DNA from: Platanthera guangdongensis
Lineage: Eukaryota; Streptophyta; Magnoliopsida; Asparagales; Orchidaceae
Length of the DNA stretch: 64,000 nt
Direction: 5' to 3'
Assembly (NCBI GenBank): GCA_039583875.1
Contig: CM077164.1
Coordinates: forward strand, 65,999,628-66,063,627
Position 1 is the first letter of the stretch; each line of letters opens with the position of its first letter. A program made the position numbers and the translations under genes. The notes under the pieces are model-generated. The model saw nothing but the letters and a program-made list of their open reading frames with translations. It was not told the origin of the DNA and ran no database searches. Shown one piece after another: positions 12,361-23,113 of the stretch.

Positions 12361-12445
12361 CTAAGGCAACAAGCGCTAAAACAAAAACTACAACCAAAAA
12401 GAGAGCGTAACGAAATGACTGGGGAGGAGTCGAACCTGAGATAAC
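12361..12445 (-). other. Candidate 85-nt intron between G2 gag and protease
   Basis: On the minus strand CAG precedes GTTATC and a T-rich stretch ends in GCCTTAG before ATG 12360. Removing 12361-12445 joins the gag frame to the protease frame at a codon boundary. Read through, this stretch encodes an implausible hydrophobic run. A frameshift, or a separate protease ATG, is the alternative. Confidence 0.4.
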
Positions 12446-13660
12446 CTGGGTCGAGGTCTGCTCTTCGTTTGCCGAAAGCACATTCAGCTTCCCTTTTCCT
12501 TTATCCATTCGCTGAGGCGGTGGCAATGCTTGGAGGGTAACTGGCTGCAGAATAGGATGGGTCTGAGGGCACCTTGTCTTGAGATGACCCTTCTGGCCGC
12601 ACTGAAAACATACCTTATCTTTTAACCAACAACGGGCAGCCTCATGCCCCTTCCTTCCACACAAGTCACACACCAAGTCTCCCCTGGAAACACCCTGAAT
12701 CGCATGCACCTGTTCCTTCTTCTACGCTCCCAACCTTTTGAAACACTTCTCAAAGGGGTGGCCTGGCCGGCCACAAAAGCTACAAATCTCTTTAACCTTC
12801 TTTTTTGAGACAGCATCAGGTTCCTGAGGGCCCTTCCCTCCAACGGACTTCCGCTTATCCTTCCTTAACTGCTGGCCTCTATTCTTGGCATTCTCAATGG
12901 CCTCAACTCTCAAGGCAGCTTCAACCACACTGGCATAACTGACTGCTCCATAGGCATTCGCTAACTGCTGAATGTCGCTTCTTAGTCCACCCAGAAATCG
13001 CTTAACTCGGTCTGCCTCCACACTCACCAGACCCGGAGCAAACCGACTCAACTTACTAAACTCGATCTTATACTCACTAACCGTGAGTTTCCTCTGCTTT
13101 AAATGAAGGAAGTCATTCATTAGCCGGTCCCGCTCGACTGAAGGCAGAAACTTACTTAACAACATCACCTTAAATGACTCCCAAGTGCAACCTGCCACTA
13201 AGCTCTCTTTCTCCCTCAGCCACCAATTCTTTGCTAAGCCATTGAGCTGGTAAGCAGCGAGCATCACTCTCTGATCGTACGTAATCCCTGAGTATGAGAA
13301 CATCTCCTCAATGGTAATCAGCCAATCATCCAAAATCATGAAATCTGCCTGCCCATCATAGGTAGGGGGTCTCAGCCGCTGAAACTGGGATATGAACGTC
13401 ATCTCCGGGGGCACCACAACCAAAGGCACGGGAGGAGCAGGAGGGGTAGGAACAGCTACCCCCTCAGTGGGGTCCTAAGCTCTCGGGGTTTGTCCCGCCA
13501 CCACTGCTACAAGGGACTGAATCTGAGCCTACATAGCCACTACCTGCCTTGATAACTCCTCATTACTCTGCCGCAGGCTTTCTACCAACGCATCGCTCTG
13601 CGCTCCTGACGTCTCACCCTCGGATTGGGGGGTCGATCTCGTCGCAAGACGTCTCGCCAT
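12446..13660 (-). pseudogene. G2 gag: capsid/nucleocapsid with zinc knuckles
   Basis: The ATG at 13658-13660 opens a Ser/Gln-rich N-terminus. A Retrotrans_gag domain follows (FISQFQRLRPPTYDG, AKNWWL, FLPSVERDRLMNDFLHLKQ, EYKIEFSKLSRFAP). Near the C-terminus are three zinc-knuckle-like modules, CSFCGRPGHPFEKC, CDLCGRKGHEAARC and CFQCGQKGHLKTRC. Gag packages element RNA into particles. In-frame TAG codons fall after residue 43, at about 13472-13474 and at 12722-12724, with the frame open after each. The frame was followed from 13660 down to the proposed splice donor at 12445. Confidence 0.9.
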
Positions 13661-14333
13661 CCTAAAATCGCACAAGCTTTAGACAAAACCTAGCCCATCA
13701 GCTAGAACAAAACTACCCGGTACAGACAAACACACTTAAATATGAACTTCAACTGCAAAACTTGCTCTGGGAGTTGTTTTTACCATGACGATGTTATGCT
13801 TAACCTAAGATGGTTCACCACCATCATGCTAACTCATGTGCCTAAACCATGAATGCATGTATTTGTATTCTTTTTGACTCAAAACCATGTGTGTACATAT
13901 GTCATCTTGCAAATCTTTAGCTTGGCACGTTGTGCTTATGAAATGTTATGCTATGCATGATGTGCTATGCATTCTAAAAAGGCCTTAGTGCATGCCATGG
14001 GCGGCGTACACATGAAAATATTATGCATCCCATACTACATAACATTCCCATGTAACAAAAAAGGATAACGTGCTAGCCGCATTCATGTGGTGAGGTTATG
14101 CATCCTATACTACATAACCGTCACATGTTGCCTCCTATGGTGGATCCATATACAAACACATATTATGCATCCCATACTACATAATATGCCCCGTATACTT
14201 CTTTATGCTCATGAGTGTAGTGTTCGTGCTTTAGCCAAGACGTGCTGATGACATATCGGTGTGTGTATGGTATGACGCGAACCACTAATGCAAACAAGGG
14301 AAAGGTTGCCCGACCATTTATCAAGCAACCTCC
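13661..14333 (-). other. G2 untranslated leader with repeated hairpins
   Basis: This non-coding stretch lies between the primer site and the gag ATG. Three hairpins in it share one loop, CATCCCATACTA or CATCCTATACTA on +: stems 14021-14025/14038-14042, 14094-14100/14113-14119, and 14159-14167/14180-14188. The leader is where retroelement packaging and dimer signals normally lie, so an RNA role is plausible. Confidence 0.75.
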
Positions 14334-14344
14334 CTCTGATACCA
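14334..14344 (-). promoter_or_regulatory. G2 primer binding site (iMet tRNA type)
   Basis: On the minus strand TGGTATCAGAG lies two bases after the 5' LTR end. It complements the 3' end of plant initiator-Met tRNA, the usual primer for these elements. Confidence 0.9.
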
Positions 14345-14346
14345 AC

Positions 14347-17300
14347 TGTCACAACCCGCATTTTCTCAACAATAAAATCGTATCAGAGCGAGAGAAAACA
14401 CGTGTCGTGATGCCACATCGTGTAGGGGATAACTGCACACGCTCAGGCAAAACTCCATACCTTTGATTTTAAGGAAAATCGTTGATTAATTATAAAAGAA
14501 AACCAGTTATGTTGAAAGGTCGTATCCCTCGGCACGGTGGATCAGCTAGTCCACAATAAAAGTATACTTATACGCAGCAGAAAATACTTTGGTTCAATTA
14601 AGTTGACACCCTAAATGAGCATAAGTGTCCCCGAGGGACGACTCATGGTATGCACGACTCTAAGGTGAATATAGTATGTATGAAATATAGTGTTTTACGC
14701 TAAGGAAAAATAGTGTCTTAGTTTTATAAATATGTTATGCATGAGTTACATATAATAATGCTTTTAGGGTTTAAAATATCTAACATGCAACCTAGCATAA
14801 ATCCTTCCCAGAAGCAAGTAAACAACCACATATAGGCAAAAATAGCAGTTTAAGTTCATACCAGCATCGCAAGAAACCACCAGTGGGCGCCAACAACCTG
14901 ACACGAACCCACTGGTGAGTATGTATGTCTATAGAGAAAGGTAAAGAGCTACCTCACAAAAATCGGGAATCTGCTATCTCATCTACCCAAGAGGCCACCA
15001 ACCAGCCCCTCCAAAAGAACTAGCCGCTGAACTGGCTACAACCTAGACCTGAGGCATTCAAGAAAAGAACACCTCAGCAAGAAAATAGTCAAAAAGTAAA
15101 TAGAGCATCAGATTTATGAGCAAATAAGAAGGGTTTACCAACCCAGCAATAAACTTCTATAAGCAGAAGAAAGGGCATGAAGTTAAGAAAAGAGCACTGT
15201 CTAAAGCACATCAAAGAACTCCAAGTGCGAGCAATAAAAGCAACATGCCCTACAAAGAGTCTGCAATAGCAACAAGACATATACATATATGCCCAAAAGA
15301 AAGAGAAAACATAAACAGGAGAGGGACTAATAGTCCTAGCACGTGGGTAAGTGGCAGTAGTCAAAACATGGATCTGAGTACATAACCAAAACCAGATCCA
15401 AAAAGGGCTAAGGGGTCAACCAGTGGCAGCACTAGGGTCCCACACACGCCAACCCAAACCGGGGCAAAAGGCGGTGGCCACAGCTCTCCACATAAAACCA
15501 CCCCTCCAGAGGCCACCAAAACTCCACCACCTGCCACTACCCAAAAGTCGGCAAGCAAAATTAGCCGAACACCCAATACCACCCCCTAGAGAAAGGGAAA
15601 AGTCACACTAACAATCCTAAGGAAACACACGAGCCCAAGACAGAAATGTCAAGCCCACTCGACGCGGCGTTGAGTAAGCTCCGCTTACTTGACGCCGAAA
15701 TATTTAGCCGCAAATCCTACGCTGGGTGACGGCGTTGAGTGAACTCGGCTCAATCGACGCTGTCAGCGCTTTCCACTTAGGGTAAATGTAAGTTTTAGTT
15801 AAAACCGCAGCATAAAATCTCTCAACGCGCGAAAACAGAGAGTTGGAAATTTAATCCCAACCCTCCGTTACACCCTAACTACTCGGGACTACCGCAACTA
15901 AACCTAAACTAACACTACCGCAGCCTCACCCTAACTCTAGCTACCCACTGTACACCAAACCTCAAACAAAAGAGAGAACATTGATTTAAGTTTAAAAAAA
16001 AGAACAATGAAACAGCCCATGGATGAAATGAAGGAAAAAGGCATCATATTGTTCTAATTTCTAAGGAGAGAAAAATAATGCAAACAGAAGTATTGCACAG
16101 GAAAATGAAAACAGAGTAAGAGTTAGAAATAATTTGGCAAGGGCAAGGGAGCCACTTGCCTCTACCTCTCCGGAAAAACAACAGCTAACACCACGGCTTG
16201 GCACCGACGGCAAGATCGGCCACCTAGAAGACCAAAACTGAAACTTGAGAGAAAAAGAAAAGAAATCAGATACTCTCAACTCCTAGAAACAACCCTAAAT
16301 CAAGAAAAACTTACATGGAAGGGAAGATCTAGACGAGAGCAAGCCAAATCCGCTATCACACGAGAAAAACGGGCTCTAACCCTCCCGAAATCGCCGGCCA
16401 AAACAACCACCACCTCCTCTCAAAACCCTTCCGCTGGAAGCTCTCCAGACTTGAGAACGATGAAAATGAGGAGGAAAAATGGTTCACGACAACAAAAGAT
16501 GCTTTCAGGAAAAAAGTACGGAACACGCCCCAGACACGCCCGTGACACGGCCCGACACGCCCGTGTCACGGGGCGTGTACTTACACACTCGATGAATGTC
16601 GATCTGCACTCGACGAAAACACGGGACACGCCCCAGACATGCCCGTGACACGGCCCAACACGCCCGTGTTACGGGGCATGTACTCACACACCTACCCACT
16701 CAACGATCGTCGATCTCAGCTCGACGGAATAGGTGACACGACCTGTGACACGCCCGTGTCACAGGCCGTGTAACAACTCAAACACCACTCGACGATCGTG
16801 GAGCGCCGATCGTCGAACAGAGAGACACGCCCCGTGTCCGATACGACATGCCCGTGATACGGTCGTGTTCTCACCAAAACACCGCCTGACAACCATCGAG
16901 CGCAGCTCGATGAAGGGCGACACGCCCTGTGACACGCCCGTGTCACAGGCCGTGTTCCTACAAAAAACCCCGTCGACCAAAAATTCGTCGACCAGAGAAA
17001 AGGGAGCTCTACCCGAGCACGACACGCCCTGTGTTACGGGCGTGACCCAGGCCGTGTCAGCCAAATTTTCACAAAAATCTGCTAACTCCTTAGCAAAATG
17101 ACAAGGCACCAGCCTACTAGCTCGGCTACAACAGGCCACGCACAACACAACAAACATTACAGCTAACCAAACAATCGTCGAAACGACGCGAAAGCAAACG
17201 ATCCCGGATTTCGACCAAAACTCGCACTATAGCTAAACAACCAAGCTACGAATACAACAGTGAGGTCAAAAACAACATCTGACGATCGCACACTCGGGCT

Positions 17301-17523
17301 AACACCTCACGAAGCCAAAACACAAGCATTTCCATAAGAGGCCCAACCGAGTCACCAAAACAGACTCCGGCTAGCTGTGGAAACTTGCCAACAAGCTACA
17401 ACCAGGCTACACCAGGAACCTAAAGAGCTAAGACCACGCTCTACAACGGAAAAGGGCCAGAAGTGCGTCATCGTAACGCCAATACAAGATCAAACAAAAC
17501 AAAGAAAAACCGGGGGCATTACA
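14347..17523 (-). repeat. G2 5' LTR
   Basis: This is the partner of 5700-8851 and about 25 bp longer. It carries its own palindrome array (16525-17065). The right border ACA is followed at once by the GACTG target duplication. Confidence 0.95.
16525..17065. repeat. Palindrome array in G2 5' LTR
   Basis: Same motif mix and order as 7875-8385. It has extra GACACGCCCTGTGACACGCCCGTGTC-type units near 16735 and 16920, so unit number differs between the two LTRs of one element. Confidence 0.9.
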
Positions 17524-17734
17524 GACTGGTAGTGCAATTACCGGCTTAGATGTGGGAGAGGCCCAACCCACCGCTTCCGTTTGCCACTACGGAGGTATCC
17601 TGGGAGGTTCGGCTCCAGAAAGGGTGAACTAAAGGTCTGTGTACACAGAGTCGAGTGGGTGAGTTGCATTTGCATGTTCACATCATGGCATAATTATATT
17701 TCATAGCATAACCATTGCATATAACCCTGACACC

Positions 17735-17914
17735 TATTGTATAAGTGGTATGGGATGCTTTATACAATATGCCCTGCAAAACGACCCCTTGGTTTATAAG
17801 TTCGCGTGAGCATGCTTATAAGTTAAGGTTTTTATTCAGTAAACATATATGTATGCTTGCTAGAAAATTGACACCCTATCGTATAAATTGGTATGAGACT
17901 TTTTATACGATAGG
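17735..17914 (+). repeat. Two tandem hairpins with related loops (G1 LTR)
   Basis: Hairpin 1: TATTGTATAA (17735-17744) pairs with 17760-17769. Hairpin 2: CCTATCGTATAA (17875-17886) pairs with 17903-17914. Both stems are perfect, with 15- and 16-nt loops containing GGTATGGGA or GGTATGAGA. One stem pair is T-A in the first and C-G in the second, a compensatory change. The unit repeats about every 140 bp. Confidence 0.85.
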
Positions 17915-18554
17915 AGCCTTACAAAAGATCCCTTGGCTTTTGTGTTTTCATATAAGTTAAGGTTACTTTTTCTTGTTCAGTCTTTCTTATCTTCATTCTG
18001 TCTTATACACTATAGAACTGCTAGATTAGTTCCGCCACCACCTGCTTATATTTGTTATTCTCCACTGTCATGTCCTCTCCTTTCCTCCTCCCCGCTCAGT
18101 GCCTAGGAGCCATGGGGGAAGGGGCGGGGGATGATATGACTTTGTCTTTTACACTAACGATTTTCGAACCACATCATTTTAGGGGACCGTGGAGCCCAGC
18201 ATGGAGGAGCAGCCCCGAAGGTCGGCATGCTTAGAGATGGGACAATCTAATACCGGAGTTCAGACAACAGGGACTGTGATTCCTGATCACTAGTAGTTAT
18301 TTTAGTTTTGCTTCCGCGATGAGAGATATGTAGTGAGGACATTGATGTACTGGGCATGATCCCAAGTTTTAGTACTTTTATTATATCTGTGGACACTCCC
18401 TTTGTGGAGATTATTTGCTATATATATGATGTTTGTGGACTTGTCTTTTATTATTTTGCTACTATTGTGATCGATTTGGCCAGAAGGATCAACGTTCTGT
18501 AGTGATGACCTTCCCGGGTATGAAGGTGTCACCGCAAAGAGGCAGTTCTGGGCC

Positions 18555-18591
18555 TAAGACCCCAGTATTTTAAATAAAAAGGGGGGTCTTA
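18555..18591 (+). terminator. G1 LTR-terminal hairpin with AATAAA
   Basis: TAAGACCCC (18555-18563) pairs with GGGGTCTTA (18583-18591). The loop contains AATAAA at 18573-18578, a poly(A)-signal match. It ends two bases before the LTR end. Confidence 0.55.
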
Positions 18592-18595
18592 CAAG

Positions 18596-18607
18596 TGGTA
18601 TCATAGG
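18596..18607 (+). promoter_or_regulatory. G1 primer binding site (iMet tRNA type, one mismatch)
   Basis: TGGTATCATAGG lies two bases after the LTR end. It matches the iMet-type site TGGTATCAGAGG except for one G-to-T change, in keeping with the age of G1. Confidence 0.75.
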
Positions 18608-18954
18608 CAGACCTCGATCGAAAAGTAGCAGTCCAGAACCCATGGGTCACCCCAGCGCGAGATTAGTTTGGGACAAACTATGCAACGGAAGCAGTGGTGT
18701 GCCCATATGGGGGATCACACATAAATTGTCCACTTTTAATTATGGTTGAATGATTACTTATAAATGGATTTTATTACGTAGTCCCCAGCACAGCCTACAC
18801 CACAGGGCAGAGTCCAACAGACTCCGAATGTTGCACCACCTCCCCCGGTCCACACTCTGTTCCTACAGTCGGAGATGGGGCAGACTCTGACAGTTATTCT
18901 AGAGGCTTTCAGGGCTCAATAGGTTCCATCTCCACAGCCAAACCCAGGGGCCAA

Positions 18955-19905
18955 TTGGCTGAGTATTTTCCGAGGACTTTCTCCCCCATCCTACTTGGTG
19001 ACACAGTCGGCCGTTCGGACGGAGGAGTGGATGACATCATGTATGAGATGCTGACTAGGATATGGTGCCCGTGGGAGGAGAGGGTGCCTTTAGTTTTCTC
19101 TTGCTTGGAGTCCCATGATAAGAGATGGTGGAAGACATCACTGGACATGATGTTTGCTGATAGAGAGGTTACAGAGGTTGCTTGGGAGGACTTCAGGGCC
19201 ACACTGTTGGAGTATTTTGTTCCGCAGTCGGCCAGAAATGAGCTGGAAGATAGATTTTTACAGTTGAGACAGGGCAACAAGACAGTAGTGGAGTATCATC
19301 AGGAGTTCAATCATCTAGCCCGATTTGCGGATTCTTATCAGTTGGATGAGGCAGGATACAATAAGAGGTTCCATAAGGGTCTGCGAGAGGATCTGGGGGA
19401 GGATCTGCTGTTCGTGTCTGACTGGCCTATTCCTCGGATATTAGAGATGATGAAGAGGATCGAGGCAGATTGGCACACTACCCGAGGCCGGAAGCAGTCA
19501 ACTGAGGATCAGGGCTAGGGAGCCAGAAATGATCAGCGACGGGGCCGCATCACAGATGGGAGAGATGGGATAAGAGCAGAGGACCAGCCTCGTCAGGAGG
19601 TGAGACAGGAGCAAAGGGAACCAACAGTTGTGGCTCCTCAGCCTCTCTAAATGCAGGGGATGCAGAGACTCGGGGTATGATATATCCCCCTCCAGAGTGC
19701 TTCAACTGTCATCAGGTGGGGCATATCCGAAGGAACTGCCCCGTGAGGGGGGCACCACCTCCAGCACCACCGGCTGCCCCGCCATCTCTGTATTTTGGAG
19801 GCCGAGGATGTGGCTGAGGACGTGGATACCAGGGCAGAGACCGCAGATAGGAGATGGAGAAAGTGTATGCACTGGATCTGACTCAACAACGGAATCCGGA
19901 GCAAA
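18955..19905 (+). pseudogene. G1 gag (degenerate)
   Basis: The open part 18955-19518 is a Retrotrans_gag domain (DKRWWKTSLDMMF, AWEDFRATLLEYFVP, FLQLRQGNKTVVEYHQEFNHLARFA). After a TAG at 19516 the Gly/Arg-rich tail continues through more stops to a zinc knuckle CFNCHQVGHIRRNC at 19698-19739. Gag would form the particle. The true start, upstream near 18780, is obscured by stops. Stops, frame changes and lack of any intact stretch mark it as an old copy. Confidence 0.85.
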
Positions 19906-20039
19906 TGATCACAGGTACGCCAGTTAATTTTAAGTTTTCTCTTTCCTAGGTAATTAGAGTTATGAGTATGGCATTGATAAACTAAGAAAGAAAACCATAA
20001 TTAAATTTCTAAGACATTAAATACCCCAGACATAGTCTT

Positions 20040-21441
20040 TATCAGCGGCAAGCCCACTATACACTGTTCGATATGGGTGCTTCACCCTCGTTCGTGTCGG
20101 AAGCCTTTGTGGAAAGGCTAGAAGGCATGGAGCGATTCACAGGTTTGATGATGAGGATACTGCTACCAGACGGATCAGAGCTATTCACCTGTGCCCGCTG
20201 CAACATGGAGGCGGAGATCGGCAGAAAAGCATTCGAAGCACCATCTTTATGCGAAGTTCATCAAATGCCAGTTGAAGGAGGTGGCTTTCCTATGCCATAT
20301 CATCAGTGGTGCTGGATTGGCAGTGGACCCGGCCAAGATTCGGGCAGTTTGGGATTGGCCGCAGCTGAAGTCGGCCACAAATGTGCAGAGTTTTCTAAGA
20401 CTTTCCTGTTATTACCGGAAGTTTGGGGAGGGATTTTCTCGGATTGCCCTTCCACTCACATCCCTGACGAGGAAGGATGTGCCCTTTGTAAGGACCCTGT
20501 AGTGCGAGGTGGCTTTTCAGGAGCAGAAGGATCGACTCACCTTGGCTCCTATACTTGCCCTTCCTTCATGGAAAGAAGGATTCCAGGTCTACACCGACGC
20601 TTCCTACCAGGGATTGGGTGTAGTGCTGATGCAGAATGGTCATGTGATAGTGTACGCCTCACGGCAGCTGAAGAAGCATGAGCAGAACTACCCTGTTCAT
20701 GACTTAGAGATGGGAGAAGTCATATTTGCTCTAAAAGTCTGGCGGCACTATCTGTACGGTGTCCACTACGACATATACTCTGACCTGAAGAATACGATGT
20801 ACTGGCCGGGCATAAAGAGGGACATCACCTAATTCGTGACCCACTGCGAGGCCTGTCAGATGGTGAAGGCAGAATGTAGGACCCCGACCAGACTGTTGCA
20901 GCCACTTCCGGTGTCGGAGTAGAAGTTCAATGATATCGCGATGGACTTCATACATGGTCTTCCCCGATCGCGGACGGGGAACGATTCGATCTGGGTGATC
21001 GTCGACCGGCTGACAAAGGTAGCTAGATTTATCCTGATCAGAAAGGATGACTCGGTTGGTGTGCTGGTTCAGAAATTTGTGGAGCAGTTCGTCCGTTATC
21101 ATGGCATACCCAGGACGATTATATCAGATCGGGATGGACAGTTTACATCCAAGGTGTAGAGATCAGTGCAGACTTACTTGGGCACTTAGCTGACATTCAG
21201 TACAGCTTTTCATCTCCAGACCGACGGGCAGACGGAATGCACCAATCGGACCTTGGAAGATCTACTGTGTCTATGCATTCTTGATTGCTGGGAGCCTTGG
21301 AAGAAGCTGTTGCCACTGATCGAGTTCTCATATAATAACAACTACCAGTCCAGCATAGGGATGACTCCTTATGAGGCCATATATGGACGGAGGTGTAGGA
21401 CTCCGCTGTCGTGGATACAGGACGAGGATCCGAAGGTTTTG
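20040..21441 (+). pseudogene. G1 pol remnant with two internal deletions
   Basis: Pieces in order: protease start (LFDMGASPSFV, with Met where Ser or Thr is expected), the RT thumb onward (HLYAKFIKCQLKEVAFL, DPAKIRAV), RNase H ([26 protein letters not shown]), integrase zinc end (CEACQMVKAE) and core (MDFIHGLPRS, IISDRDGQFTS, TDGQTE, LIEFSYNNNYQSS). The RT fingers and palm with the catalytic Asp pair are missing (junction about 20200-20230), and so is the RNase H/integrase link (junction about 20790). Several TAG and TGA stops follow. S1 inserted at 21442 and cut integrase, whose rest would lie beyond the window. Confidence 0.9.
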
Positions 21442-22371
21442 TGAAAGAATTGGTTTCAACATATCCTAAACACCTAGAGGGGGGGGGGGGTGAATAGGTT
21501 CAATTCTTTTTTTACTTAGGCAGATCAATTATATGTCTGTTAGATCAACTTATTCATCACAACATTCAAGCAAACACAGCACAGAATAATACAAGCACAA
21601 CCAATCACAGATTGCATATAAATTTATAGTGGTTCCCCAAATGATGGGTACATCCACTATCCCCCTTCGCCTATCTAGCAGTGCACTAGATTCGGCCTAA
21701 CTTCCTTCTTCTTCCCTCAAATCCTCAGATCTTACAACTCAGAATCTTGAAAGGTCCCTACAGCTCAGACTTTAGCAAGTACTACAACTCAGATTCTCCC
21801 AGAGAACCCTTCCTTAGAGTGAGTCCACACTCCTACAGCTAAGGCAATTAAGCCCTACCTCAGCCTTTTCCAAGGCCTACAACTCAGGCAATCAGGCCCA
21901 ACCTCAGCCTCTTCAATAGGCCTACAACTCAGGGAATGTAATCCCCTACCTCAGGCACTTAGCCCTACCTCAGCCTTTATAAAAATAGACTTACAACTCA
22001 GATCTATAAAAGATCCTACAGAAAAATTGATATTAAAAAGAATAAATCCTTCACCCTGGTAAAGAGTGAATGGGTTGAAGGATTCTTGGTCAATTCTTGA
22101 TAGATCTGACAACTTTAGATCCAACCTGTCTTAGCTTCTTCAAAGCTTCTTGAATTTGAACAAAGGAAGGTTGATCTTCTTGAAGTTGATCTTCAATTAG
22201 CTTCCTTCTTCTATTCAGAATTTAATCTGAATTCTTCTTGCAGACTTGTTCAAGATCTGCCCTTAGAGACTTGTTGATGATCGTCTCTTTCTTCGCTTAG
22301 ACACTTCCATCTCTCTCTCTTCTTTTTAGTATAATTCTTAATTATTCATTTTCTGATGACTGAACCTGCCG

Positions 22372-22378
22372 TTATATA
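22372..22378 (-). promoter_or_regulatory. S1 LTR candidate TATA box
   Basis: TATATAA on the minus strand lies about 160 bp downstream of the GTCGAC palindrome array. It is preserved in the other LTR near 63779-63785. Confidence 0.5.
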
Positions 22379-22539
22379 GACTTCATCCGAGGTTACTGGC
22401 TGATTCGGTTTCTAACGATCTTCTGACAGCTCTGACAGATGTAACAATATTGTCGGTTATGACAACTGTCAAGTCTTTAGTCGTGATACTTGATCCTTCA
22501 TTGAACTTTAACTCAGTAACAAAAGTGTCGAGTCAATAC

Positions 22540-23113
22540 TTCAAATGTGTCGACACATATAGTCCAAGTGTCGACACAACTCTTGATGATATCGACACAG
22601 CTTTCACAATGTCGACACAACTTCTCTTTAACTTCTTAACACAACTTTAGTGGAATGTGTCAACACAAGTCCTGTGTGTCGACACAATAACTCCTTGTCT
22701 TCGACAAAATTGAAGTCGATCGAATTCTGGAATGTGTGTCGACACAAGTCCAGTGTGTCGACACAGTTGTTGTCGACAGAATTCTGGAATGTGTCGACAC
22801 AAGTCCTGAGTGTCGACACAGTTGTTGTCGACAGATTTCTGGAATGTGTCGATACAAGTCCTGTGTGTCGACATAGTTGTTGTCGACAGATTTTCTGTGT
22901 GTCGACACAATTCCTGTGTGTTGACACATTCTGGCTCCTGGTGTCGGCACAGCCTTCCCAAGTGTCGACACAATTGTTGTCGACAGATTTTTTGTGTGTC
23001 GACATAATTCCTGTGTGTCGACACAGTCTGCCTCCTGGTGTCGACACAACCTTTCCAAGTGTCGACAAAATTCTTCTCAGGTATCAACACAAATCTTCTC
23101 AAGTGTCGACACT
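22540..23113. repeat. GTCGAC palindrome array in S1 U3
   Basis: About two dozen copies of GTGTCGACAC-like palindromes are arranged in irregular units near 60 bp long (GTGTCGACACA, TTGTTGTCGACAGA, spacer CTGGAATGTG). It lies about 140-710 bp from the LTR start in sense. Frames open across it on both strands are by-products of the repeat. Confidence 0.92.

Larger units (their letters stand above)
5700..17523 (-). mobile_element. G2: complete Ty3/gypsy chromovirus, Tekay/Del-like, nested in G1 LTR
   Basis: Two long LTRs (5700-8851, 3152 bp; 14347-17523, 3177 bp) start TGT and end ACA and are flanked by a perfect duplication, GACTG at 5695-5699 and 17524-17528. On the minus strand the order is 5' LTR (right), iMet-tRNA primer site (14334-14344), leader with hairpins, gag, protease, RT, RNase H, integrase with chromodomain, polypurine tract, 3' LTR (left). 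The C-terminal chromodomain and FIDD reverse transcriptase fit the Tekay/Del branch. The genes carry seven in-frame stops, so this copy is not autonomous. The two LTRs differ by scattered substitutions and small indels, so it is not a very recent insertion. Confidence 0.95.
17529..18593 (+). mobile_element. G1 5' LTR, right part
   Basis: This continues the LTR interrupted at 5699. It contains two related hairpins (17735-17769, 17875-17914) and a terminal hairpin, and ends TCTTACA at 18593, two bases before the primer binding site. The preceding bases 17524-17528 are the right copy of the G2 target duplication. Confidence 0.8.

Noticed and set aside
14334..14344. Possible tRNA gene fragment
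   Set aside because: The iMet complement is only the primer-site length next to an LTR end, so it is a primer binding site.
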